DNA of 34,685 bases from NCBI GenBank assembly GCA_012032775.1, contig JAAUQO010000047.1:1-34685 (forward strand), written 5' to 3'. Each line of letters starts with the position of its first letter. Position 1 is the first letter of the stretch. Below are positions 15,849 through 23,855 of this stretch, piece by piece. A model generated the notes under the pieces. It had not been told where the DNA came from, searched no databases, and was given only the letters and a program-made list of their open reading frames with translations. Origin of the DNA: Oscillochloris sp. (GTDB lineage Bacteria; Chloroflexota; Chloroflexia; Chloroflexales; Chloroflexaceae). The translations under genes and the position numbers were made by a program.

Positions 15849-16958
15849 GTGGATATCGAACAGTCCTCCGGCGCATCAGCAGATGCACCGGCACATACTC
15901 CTAAATCTTCCCCTCGTTCCAATGCGATCAGCAGCAGGCGGTTTCGAATCCTCGGTGCAAACTGGATGTTTCGGTTGCTCTTGTTGCTGATTGTGCTGGT
16001 TGGAGGCTATTTTCGTTCGCTCAGTCTGACCGATTGGGATTCGGGCACCGGCCAGCACCCCGACGAGCGCTTCTTCACCGATGTCGCCACAAATGTGCGT
16101 TTGCCGGCCAGCCTCGGCGAATGGTATGATTCGGCCCGTTCGCCGCTGAATCCGCGTACCTATCAACAATTCCCGCTTTTTGTCTATGGCCCGTTGCCGA
16201 TCTATCTGACCCGCGCCGTCGCGGTTTCGCTCACACCCCGCGAGGCACTGCCTGAGCAGGTGCCGAGCATTCTCGGGCCGGTACAGCGCGATCCGACCAC
16301 TGGCGAGAATCGCACCAATTTCGGCCCGCTGATCGCCAATCCCGAGCGCGATTTCCCACGTCTCGCACCACTCATCCCACTCGTCAACCCCGAAGGTCGC
16401 AATCTCAGCGCCTACGGCGAGATTGTGAAGGTCGGCCGAACCCTGGCGGCGCTTTTCGATCTGGGCGCAATTGTCTTGATCGCCCTGATCGGCCGGCGAC
16501 TCTTCGGCTCACGGGTGGGCCTGCTTGCGGCTGCATTCTCGGCCTTCACGGTGATGCAGATCCAGCAGGCCCACTTCTTCGTCGATCCGATCTTCTCGAC
16601 CTTTTTTGCTTGCTGGCGCTCTACTGGGCGGTGCGCGTCGCACAGGGCGGCAACTGGCCGATCTACCTTGTTCTTGGGGCAAGCATCGGCGCCGCGATGG
16701 CAACCCGCATCACTCTGGCGACGCTCGGGCTTACGGCGATGGCCGCAGCCGGGATCGCGGCCTGGCGGGCGGTGCAGGGCATTGGACACAGGATACGGAA
16801 CACAGAGACCGGGCAGCCGGCAGCGCAGCGCTGGGAGCAGGAAGCAGCGTCGCAACCGACTGGTTCGGCAGGCGCTTCGATCTGGCCACGCGTCTTCGAT
16901 CGTTTCATCAGCCACGAGTTTGTGCTGCTCTGCCTGGCCGGTGCGATCACGCTGCTAA
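15849..16958 (+). CDS. Giant YYY protein, part 1: N-terminal glycosyltransferase-like region (frame 1)
   Basis: First segment of one ~2,640-residue gene split by frameshifts (15849-23769). I prefer the GTG at 15849; an in-frame ATG at 15780 would translate through the leader palindrome. After a ~40-residue polar N-terminus comes a membrane helix (FRLLLLLIVLVGGYF), then DWDSGTGQHPDERFF (about 63-76) and YGPLPIYLTRA. These are the Asp-Glu and xGP motifs of PMT/ArnT-like GT-C glycosyltransferases, whose acidic residues lie in the first extracytoplasmic loop. True coding ends at the T6 run 16602-16607: after FSTFFA the frame turns to arginine-rich noise until 16958, while the next frame continues CLLALYWAVRV. 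A seventh T would restore the frame. Confidence 0.75.
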   Translation: MDIEQSSGASADAPAHTPKSSPRSNAISSRRFRILGANWMFRLLLLLIVLVGGYFRSLSLTDWDSGTGQHPDERFFTDVATNVRLPASLGEWYDSARSPLNPRTYQQFPLFVYGPLPIYLTRAVAVSLTPREALPEQVPSILGPVQRDPTTGENRTNFGPLIANPERDFPRLAPLIPLVNPEGRNLSAYGEIVKVGRTLAALFDLGAIVLIALIGRRLFGSRVGLLAAAFSAFTVMQIQQAHFFVDPIFSTFFACWRSTGRCASHRAATGRSTLFLGQASAPRWQPASLWRRSGLRRWPQPGSRPGGRCRALDTGYGTQRPGSRQRSAGSRKQRRNRLVRQALRSGHASSIVSSATSLCCSAWPVRSRC

Positions 16959-19900
16959 GTTTCCGCGCCCTCGCACCCGACGCCTTCACCGGATCGCTGG
17001 CCGACTCGCCGGTGATGATTGGCGAACGCCCGCTCGACAACGATCTATTGCAAGGTTGGGGCTTTTTCGATGTGCGCCCCGATCCGCGCTTTATCCAGAA
17101 CCTCACCACGGTTCGCAGCCTTGTCACCGGCGAATACGATTTCCCGCCCTCGCAGCAATGGGTCGGCCGGGAAGCGTATATCTTCCCGTGGCGCAATATG
17201 CTCTGGGGGATGGGGCCGGCGCTGGCCCTGGCGGCCTGGATCGGTTGGGCGATCTGGGGCATCGGCGGCGTGCGGCGCTTCTTCGACCGCAAAACACCAT
17301 TGGCGCGCAAATCGCTGCATCCCGCCTGGGTGCTGTTTATCTGGGTCGGGTTTTATTTCGGCTGGCAAGGGGCGCAATTCGCGATTACCATGCGCTACCT
17401 GCTGCCGATCTATGGCGCGCTGATCATCTTCGCCGCATGGGCGCTGCTACGGCTGTGGGACGCCGGCAGGCAAGCGGCGGCAGACACACAGCCGGCATCC
17501 GGCAAGCGCTGGAATGTCGATTACGGCCTGCTGACAACCACCAGTCGCTCGGCAGGCGGCTTCCGGCGCACGGCGCTCAAGGTGTTGCGCTTCACACTAC
17601 CGATTGTGCTGCTGCTAAGCGCCGGTTGGGCCTATGCCTTCTCGCGGATCTACACCCAACCTAATGCCCGCGTGATGGCGGCCCAATGGCTGGCCGACCA
17701 TGCGCCGGCCGGCTCGTATGTGATGGCGGAGATCTGGGATGACCCACTGCCGCTGCAAACCACGGATGCGAGTTGGGGCGGAACATTCGAGGGGATTAGC
17801 TCTCCGCCTTACGGCGAGGACGACCCGCGCAAATGGCTTGGCGCAACCAATGGCGACGGGCGCTACGAAGAGGGCATGCTCGATCAACTCGATCGCGCCG
17901 ATTACATCACCCTCACCAGCAACCGCATCTACGACAGCACCTCGCGGCTGCGCATGCGTTACCCGGCGACGATGCGCTACTACCACTATCTGTTCAGCGG
18001 CGAGTTGGGTTTTGAACTGGCGGCTGAGATCACCTCGTACCCGCAGATCCTCGGCATCGAAATCCCCGATCAGGCGGCCGAAGAAGCCTTCACGGTCTAC
18101 GATCATCAACGGGTGCTGATCTTCCAGAAAACGCCGGAGTACTCGCGGGTGCGGGCCGAACAACTGATCACCGCCGATGTGAATTGGGGCGAGGTGTACA
18201 AGTCGCCGGTGCAGATCGCCGACCGGAATGCGACGGCGCTGCGCCTGACCGATAGCCAGTGGCCGCGTTACGCCGCCGCCGGTGATTGGATGGCGAACCG
18301 GGCAAGTAGCGGCTTCTTCGCGGCCCTGGCTCCGCTGACATGGTTGCTGGTGCTGGAACTGCTCGGGCTGGCCATGTTCGCGCTGCTGTTTCGATTTTTT
18401 CCGCGCCTGCCGGATCGCGGCTTCAGCCTGGCGAAGGTATTGGGCCTGCTACTGGTGGCTTACGCCGCCTGGTTGCTCGGCAGCTTAGGCAATAGCAGCG
18501 GTTTGCCGGGCAGTGCCGGGGCGGCGCCGCAATGGCCGATTGTTCCGTTGCCCTTTAGCCCGGCCACGCTCTGGCTGTGTGCGGCGCCGCTGTTGCTGGT
18601 GGGCGCGTTTGCGGCGTATGGCTCGCGCGATGAATTGCGAACCTTCTGGCATGCCCGGCGGCGGGCGATTCTGAGCGCCGAGGCGATCTTCCTGGGCTTC
18701 TTCCTGCTGGGCTTGTTGTTGCGCTGGTTCAACCCCGACCTCTGGCACCCGGCACGCGGCGGCGAGAAGCCGATGGACTTCGCCTTTCTGAATGCCGTAT
18801 TGCGGGCGCCGGCCTTCCCACCTGCCGATCCCTGGCATGCCGGCGGTTACATCAACTACTACTATTTCGGTTTTGTGCTGGTGGGCGCACTGATCCAGCT
18901 TACCGCCGTTGCGCCGAGTATTGGCTACAACCTGGCGGTCGCCACGGTGATGGCGCTTACGGCATTGGCCGCATGGGGCGTGATCTTTAATCTGCTCGCC
19001 CGCCGCGATGCCGGCGAGCCTGATCAACCGAGCGAGCGCCGAGCACTTGTGGCGGCAGGCCTGACACCGGCCCTGATGCTGTTGCTCGGCAATATGGCCC
19101 AACCGCTCTTTTATCTGAGCGGCTATGCCGCCGATCAGGGTAATCGCCCGGAATGGGCCTTCTGGGATGCGACCCGGATCGTGAATGGGACGGTAAACGA
19201 ATTCCCGTTCTTCACCTTTCTGTTCGCCGATCTGCACGCCCACATGATCGTGATGCCCCTAAGCCTGGCGCTGCTCGGGTTGGCCGTGGCGGTAACGCGC
19301 GGAACACACATACCACACGAGCAGCACGATATTACGGCGCTCTGGCGCATTATTCCCGTACTTGGTTTGATGGGCCTGCTGGCCGGCGCGATCCGGGCGA
19401 CAAATACCTGGGATTACCCGACCTTTGTGGGCCTTGCGGCGATCGTCGTACTGCTGGTGGCTTACCGGCAGTTACGGGCCGGCGGCTGGGATGTCCTGCG
19501 GGCCGCGCTGCTTGCACTTACGCCGCTGAGCTTTATTCTGTTTGGCAACCTCCTGTTTGCGCCGTTCACCGCTAACTTCGCGACTGAGTCGTCGGGCGTG
19601 GAATTACTGCGCGATGGCGGCGCACTCAGTACACTTGGGCAAGTCCTCGCCGCAGATCGCACCAGTATCGCCGATCTGCTGCGCCTCCACGGTCACTGGT
19701 TGCTGTTCAGCATTGCCGGCGGCCTGTTGCTGTTGCGCCGCCTTGCCGGAAACACTGCTATGAGCGCCGCAGGTGTGCTGATCGCTGTGATCACGCTTGG
19801 CGGGATTGTGTTCGGCTGGCCTGCACCGATCTTGTTGATTCCGCTTCTGAGCCTGGGAATAGCTCTGCTCTGGGCGCTGCGTCGCTTGCCGCTGCACTTG

Positions 19901-22900
19901 CTTGCCCCGGCCGGGTTCGCTGTGGCGGCGCTCGGGTTGTTGCTGATGGTCGAGGTACTGGTGGTAAAGGGCGATGTGGGCCGGCTGAACACGGTATTCA
20001 AGTTCGGCTTGCATAGCTGGATGCTGTTTGCCCTGAGTGTTGCGGCAATCTTGCCCTGGATGTGGCGCCGCGCCACGCAGTTCGGCCGTCCGGTAACATT
20101 GGCGCTGTGCGGCACCGTTGTGGTTGTGTTGTTGACCGGACTGGTCTACCCACTCACGGCAACACCGGCACGTCTGGCCGATCGCTGGGCGCCCGATGCG
20201 CCACGCACCCTCGACGGCAATGCCTACATGGCGCTGGTGAATGCTGAGCGCAACGGCCAACCATTCTCATTGAACCAGGATGCCGCTGCGATCACATGGT
20301 TGCAAAACAATACCGACGGCACACCGATCCTGCTTGAGGCGCATCTGCCGTCGTACCAGTGGGCCGGACGCGTGGCGGTCAACACCGGTATGCCGACGCT
20401 GCTCGGCTGGGAGTGGCACCAGATTCAGCAGCGCAACGCAGTCAATGCGACACCGGTGATCAACCATCGCCAGCAGGTGATCAGCCGGATCTTCAACACC
20501 GGCGATCCGATCGAGGCGTTGGAGCAACTGCGGGCCTACGGTGTCGAGTATGTGTATGTGGGCGGGATTGAGCGGGCCACCTACGACCCCAATGGTCTGC
20601 TGAAATTCGAACTCATGGCTGAGCGGGGCTACCTGGAGCCGGTGTTCAGCCAGGGTCAAACGACGATTTACCGGGTAGTTGAGCCGGGCCGGCCGACCCA
20701 ACTGACCAACGATCTGCCGATTGTACCGCCGACCGCCGACACAATCCCGGCGCTGATGCTGGATGTGCCGGTGAACGAGTTGCCGGCAGTGAATGAGTAC
20801 GCATGGCTTGGTGAAGCCGGTCAAAATAGTTGGATCGCAATGCTGCTCTGGCTGGTGGCGATCTACGGCATCGGCCTGCTCGGCCTGCCGGTCGCTTATG
20901 CCGTCTTCGGCACATGGCGCGACGGCGGCGCGATCTTCGCTAAGCCGATCGGCTTCCTGTTGCTCGGCTATGCCGTCTGGCTGCCGACCAGCCTGGGGCT
21001 TCAGCAGTACGATCTCTGGGGTGTGTTGAGCGGTGTGTTGTTGCTGTTGATCGGCCATGCCGCGCTGCTCTGGTGGATCGGCAGGCCCACAACCGGCGGT
21101 CAGGCAGTGCAGCAGGGTCTGGCGGCGGGATTGCGCATGCTGGTCAACGATCTGCGGCAACGCCGCCGGGCCGTCCTTGCCGGTGAAGCCGTCTTCCTGC
21201 TGGCATTCGCTGCGCTGACGGTGATTCGCGCCTTCAACCCCGACCTCTGGCACCCGACCTGGGGCGGCGAGAAGCCGATGGAGTTCGGCTTCTTGAATGC
21301 GATCCTGCGCAGCCCGGTGATGCCGCCCTACGATCCATTCTTCAGCGGCGGGTACATCAACTATTACTACTACGGCTTTTACCTCTTCTCCTTGCCGATC
21401 AAGCTCACCGGAATTGCAGCGGCGATCGGCTTTAACCTGGCGGTCGCGACGATCTTCGGCCTGTTTCTGGCCGGCCTGTATGGCCTGGCGAAGCAGATTA
21501 CCGGGCGGGCGCGTTATGGTGTGCTGGCAGCACTGCTGGTCGGCGTCGCCGGCAATCTTTCCGCCGTTTTCACAACCGCGTGGGGTTGGTCGAGCGGGAT
21601 CGGCGGGGTGATGCAGGCGCTGTCGGGCGGATTGGCCGGCTTTGGCGAACGTCTCGGTACCTGGTATATCGGCCCGAGCCGTGTGATCGAGTATACGATC
21701 AACGAGTTTCCCTTCTTCACCTTTATCTTCGCCGACCTGCATCCGCATATGATCGTGCTGCCCTTCAGTGTGCTGGCAATCGCCCTGGCTTATCGGGTTT
21801 TACACGATGTCGGCCACATACGCCGAGTTGTGCCGCTGCTCGCACTGACACTCGGCGGGCTGGCGGTAACTAATTCGTGGGACTTCCCGACCTTCGCGTT
21901 ACTCAGCGGATTGGCTTTTGTGGGCGCCGGGTGGCGCGGCGCCGGCGGCAGTTTCCGGCGGGCGATCCTGTTCGGCCTGCTCGCAACCGCCACGGCATTC
22001 AGTGGCCTGGTGCTCTATGCACCGTTCTTTGACCATTACTATGCTATGGTGGGCGGTGTTGACAATGTCCCGCTGGCAACCGGCACGCCGCTGTCCGATT
22101 ATCTGGTGGTGTTCGGCCCGGCCCTGGCGATTGTGCTGCCGCTGATCCTGGGGGCGCTCTGGCGGATCTGGCGTGGTTCGCCGCGCCGGCAACTGCTCGA
22201 TCGCCCGGCCTGGAGTTGGCCGTTCCCGATATTGCCGGTTGCCGCACTGGTTGCGGCGATTGTGCTACCAAATCTAGGCTTACGGATTGTGCTGGCGGCG
22301 CTGCTGCTCGGCCTGATTCCGGTGCTGGCGCGGCGCGAAATAAGAACGACCATCTGGTATAGCCTGACGCTGGCCTGGGTTGGCCTGGCAGTCTCACTCG
22401 GCTTCGAACTGCTCTACATCCGCGATCATCTGGCCGGCGGCGACTGGTTCCGCATGAATACCGTCTTCAAGTTCGGGATGCACGCCTGGGTGCTGTTCGG
22501 CCTTGCGGCGGCGATCGGCCTGCCGACATTGCTGATCGGCCTGCGCCGCGCCGCCGGTCTGCCGGGTCAGGCCTTAGGACTGGCCTTCCTGGCAGTAGTC
22601 GCAGTCCTGGCGAGTATCTACCCACTGGCCGGCGTGCCGTCGCGGATCGGCAATCGCTTTGCAGTGGAGACCGGCCCGACCCTCGATGGCCTGGCGTTTA
22701 TGCGCCAGGCACGCTTTACATACGACTGCGAGAATTCCGGCGGCTGCGGGCCGGGAATCGAACGGCCGACGGTGGATCTGAGCGGCGACGCCGCCGCAAT
22801 CGAGTGGCTGAACCGCTCGATTGAAGGGACACCGATTGTGGTGCAGTCGAACCTGTGGTTCTATCGTTCGTACGGGATTCGGATCGCGGCCAACACCGGC

Positions 22901-23338
22901 CTGCCGACGGTGATCAGTTCCTTGCACGCAAACGAACAACGCGATCCGGCGATCACCGCCGCTCGTGATCGCGATGTTGAAGTGTTCTACGGCAGCGCCG
23001 ACATCGAGGATGCGTTGCGCTTTCTGGCAACGTATCGCGTCAACTATGTCTATGTGGGCGGTGTCGAGCATGCGTTGTATGCGCCCGAGGCATTGGCGAA
23101 GTTCGCCCAGATGCGCGGCACCTATCTGAACCCGGTCTATGATACGCCCGAGGTGCAGATCTACCAGTGCTCGGCATTCCCTCAGCGTACGCCGGCCCTG
23201 AACCATACGATTTTGCAGCCGACACAGCGCCGCCGCCACCGGCGGAACTGCCCGCCGGCGAAATCCCCGCCGGTCTGGTCGAGTTGGAAGAAGAAGTGCA
23301 GGCCAATCCCGGCGACGGACCGCTGGCCTTCGGGCTAG
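16610..23338 (+). CDS. Giant YYY protein, part 2: GT-C remainder and two tandem YYY (DUF2298-like) domains
   Basis: Real coding enters from the T6 run near 16602 and leaves near 23166; the last ~55 residues to 23338 are out-of-frame. The rest of the GT-C region (to about 18250) is followed by two homologous polytopic domains. Each has FNPDLWHP, GGEKP, a GGYINYYY motif (18850 and 21355 regions), NEFPFFTF plus ADLHxHMIV (19197 and 21700 regions), NTVFKFG near 19990 and 22460, and an extracytoplasmic end with GTPI and YVYVGG. Tandem YYY domains behind a PMT-like region are known in Chloroflexi; their function is undetermined. A multi-pass enzyme or transporter for lipid-linked sugars or surface polymers is inferred. 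An insert near 16785-16850 (IGHRIRNTETG) is low-complexity and poorly conserved-looking. Confidence 0.85.
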   Translation: MLALYWAVRVAQGGNWPIYLVLGASIGAAMATRITLATLGLTAMAAAGIAAWRAVQGIGHRIRNTETGQPAAQRWEQEAASQPTGSAGASIWPRVFDRFISHEFVLLCLAGAITLLSFRALAPDAFTGSLADSPVMIGERPLDNDLLQGWGFFDVRPDPRFIQNLTTVRSLVTGEYDFPPSQQWVGREAYIFPWRNMLWGMGPALALAAWIGWAIWGIGGVRRFFDRKTPLARKSLHPAWVLFIWVGFYFGWQGAQFAITMRYLLPIYGALIIFAAWALLRLWDAGRQAAADTQPASGKRWNVDYGLLTTTSRSAGGFRRTALKVLRFTLPIVLLLSAGWAYAFSRIYTQPNARVMAAQWLADHAPAGSYVMAEIWDDPLPLQTTDASWGGTFEGISSPPYGEDDPRKWLGATNGDGRYEEGMLDQLDRADYITLTSNRIYDSTSRLRMRYPATMRYYHYLFSGELGFELAAEITSYPQILGIEIPDQAAEEAFTVYDHQRVLIFQKTPEYSRVRAEQLITADVNWGEVYKSPVQIADRNATALRLTDSQWPRYAAAGDWMANRASSGFFAALAPLTWLLVLELLGLAMFALLFRFFPRLPDRGFSLAKVLGLLLVAYAAWLLGSLGNSSGLPGSAGAAPQWPIVPLPFSPATLWLCAAPLLLVGAFAAYGSRDELRTFWHARRRAILSAEAIFLGFFLLGLLLRWFNPDLWHPARGGEKPMDFAFLNAVLRAPAFPPADPWHAGGYINYYYFGFVLVGALIQLTAVAPSIGYNLAVATVMALTALAAWGVIFNLLARRDAGEPDQPSERRALVAAGLTPALMLLLGNMAQPLFYLSGYAADQGNRPEWAFWDATRIVNGTVNEFPFFTFLFADLHAHMIVMPLSLALLGLAVAVTRGTHIPHEQHDITALWRIIPVLGLMGLLAGAIRATNTWDYPTFVGLAAIVVLLVAYRQLRAGGWDVLRAALLALTPLSFILFGNLLFAPFTANFATESSGVELLRDGGALSTLGQVLAADRTSIADLLRLHGHWLLFSIAGGLLLLRRLAGNTAMSAAGVLIAVITLGGIVFGWPAPILLIPLLSLGIALLWALRRLPLHLLAPAGFAVAALGLLLMVEVLVVKGDVGRLNTVFKFGLHSWMLFALSVAAILPWMWRRATQFGRPVTLALCGTVVVVLLTGLVYPLTATPARLADRWAPDAPRTLDGNAYMALVNAERNGQPFSLNQDAAAITWLQNNTDGTPILLEAHLPSYQWAGRVAVNTGMPTLLGWEWHQIQQRNAVNATPVINHRQQVISRIFNTGDPIEALEQLRAYGVEYVYVGGIERATYDPNGLLKFELMAERGYLEPVFSQGQTTIYRVVEPGRPTQLTNDLPIVPPTADTIPALMLDVPVNELPAVNEYAWLGEAGQNSWIAMLLWLVAIYGIGLLGLPVAYAVFGTWRDGGAIFAKPIGFLLLGYAVWLPTSLGLQQYDLWGVLSGVLLLLIGHAALLWWIGRPTTGGQAVQQGLAAGLRMLVNDLRQRRRAVLAGEAVFLLAFAALTVIRAFNPDLWHPTWGGEKPMEFGFLNAILRSPVMPPYDPFFSGGYINYYYYGFYLFSLPIKLTGIAAAIGFNLAVATIFGLFLAGLYGLAKQITGRARYGVLAALLVGVAGNLSAVFTTAWGWSSGIGGVMQALSGGLAGFGERLGTWYIGPSRVIEYTINEFPFFTFIFADLHPHMIVLPFSVLAIALAYRVLHDVGHIRRVVPLLALTLGGLAVTNSWDFPTFALLSGLAFVGAGWRGAGGSFRRAILFGLLATATAFSGLVLYAPFFDHYYAMVGGVDNVPLATGTPLSDYLVVFGPALAIVLPLILGALWRIWRGSPRRQLLDRPAWSWPFPILPVAALVAAIVLPNLGLRIVLAALLLGLIPVLARREIRTTIWYSLTLAWVGLAVSLGFELLYIRDHLAGGDWFRMNTVFKFGMHAWVLFGLAAAIGLPTLLIGLRRAAGLPGQALGLAFLAVVAVLASIYPLAGVPSRIGNRFAVETGPTLDGLAFMRQARFTYDCENSGGCGPGIERPTVDLSGDAAAIEWLNRSIEGTPIVVQSNLWFYRSYGIRIAANTGLPTVISSLHANEQRDPAITAARDRDVEVFYGSADIEDALRFLATYRVNYVYVGGVEHALYAPEALAKFAQMRGTYLNPVYDTPEVQIYQCSAFPQRTPALNHTILQPTQRRRHRRNCPPAKSPPVWSSWKKKCRPIPATDRWPSG

Positions 23339-23769
23339 CCGAACGCTACCGCCAGATCGGCCGGTTCGACGATGCGGCACGGGTGCTGGAGCGCGCCGCA
23401 TTCTCAAACCCGAACGACATCGGCTTGCACCACCTTTGGGGCGACATTCTGGGCCAGGCCGGGCGCTACGACGAGGCTGAAACAGCATATATGGGCGCCA
23501 TTCGCACCGACCCGAGCGCGGGGAATTTCAACAAACTCGGCACGGCATTACTTACCTGGGGCCGCTACGATAAAGCCGAGATTGCCCTTAGTCAGGCGGT
23601 TCAGGCCGACCCAAATATTCCCGAACCGTACTACCGGTTGGGTCAGGTGCTTGTCGCAACCGGCGATGAAGCTCGGGCTACAGAACAATTGCAGCGCTAT
23701 CTCGAACTCGACCCGAACGGTTCGTATGCCGAAGATGCGCGGAAGTTGCTTGAGAGCCTTGGAAATTAG
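23167..23769 (+). CDS. Giant YYY protein, part 3: C-terminal TPR domain (after a frameshift)
   Basis: This frame continues the preceding one: the central frame ends EVQIYQ at 23165-23167 and this one resumes VLGIPSAYAGPEP. One more G (CAGTG to CAGGTG) joins them. A Pro-rich linker (TAPPPPAELPAGEIPAG) is followed by about four tetratricopeptide repeats: LAFGLAERYRQIGRFDDAAR, LHHLWGDILGQAGRYDEAE, FNKLGTALLTWGRYDKAE and PYYRLGQVLVATGDEARA. TPRs usually mediate protein contacts. If translated alone from the GTG at 23167 it would have no ribosome site and would overlap the other frame by 170 bases, so fusion is the better reading. Its side of the membrane is unknown. Confidence 0.75.
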   Translation: MLGIPSAYAGPEPYDFAADTAPPPPAELPAGEIPAGLVELEEEVQANPGDGPLAFGLAERYRQIGRFDDAARVLERAAFSNPNDIGLHHLWGDILGQAGRYDEAETAYMGAIRTDPSAGNFNKLGTALLTWGRYDKAEIALSQAVQADPNIPEPYYRLGQVLVATGDEARATEQLQRYLELDPNGSYAEDARKLLESLGN

Positions 23770-23784
23770 AGGATTGATCGAGGG

Positions 23785-23840
23785 CGAAGCATTCGCATAC
23801 GTTCCCGGCAAGTGGCGTAGAGCTGGCCGCGAATGCTTCG
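23785..23840. repeat. 12-bp inverted repeat between the two YYY genes
   Basis: CGAAGCATTCGC (23785-23796) and GCGAATGCTTCG (23829-23840) are perfect complements around a 32-base spacer. It fills most of the 86-base gap between the TPR end and the next YYY gene. It resembles a small non-autonomous or REP-like element. It has no T-run, so it is a poor terminator. Confidence 0.55.
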
Positions 23841-23855
23841 TCTTTACGGAATACT

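Noticed and set aside
20267-21748. Long minus-strand open frame (493 codons) opposite the YYY gene
   Set aside because: It is antisense to well-conserved YYY motifs, has shadow-like composition (many Gln, Arg and His) and no ribosome site; it arises from codon bias of the true gene.
23167-23769. TPR segment as an independent gene
   Set aside because: No ribosome site, a 170-base overlap with another frame, and a one-base insertion joins it smoothly to the YYY protein.
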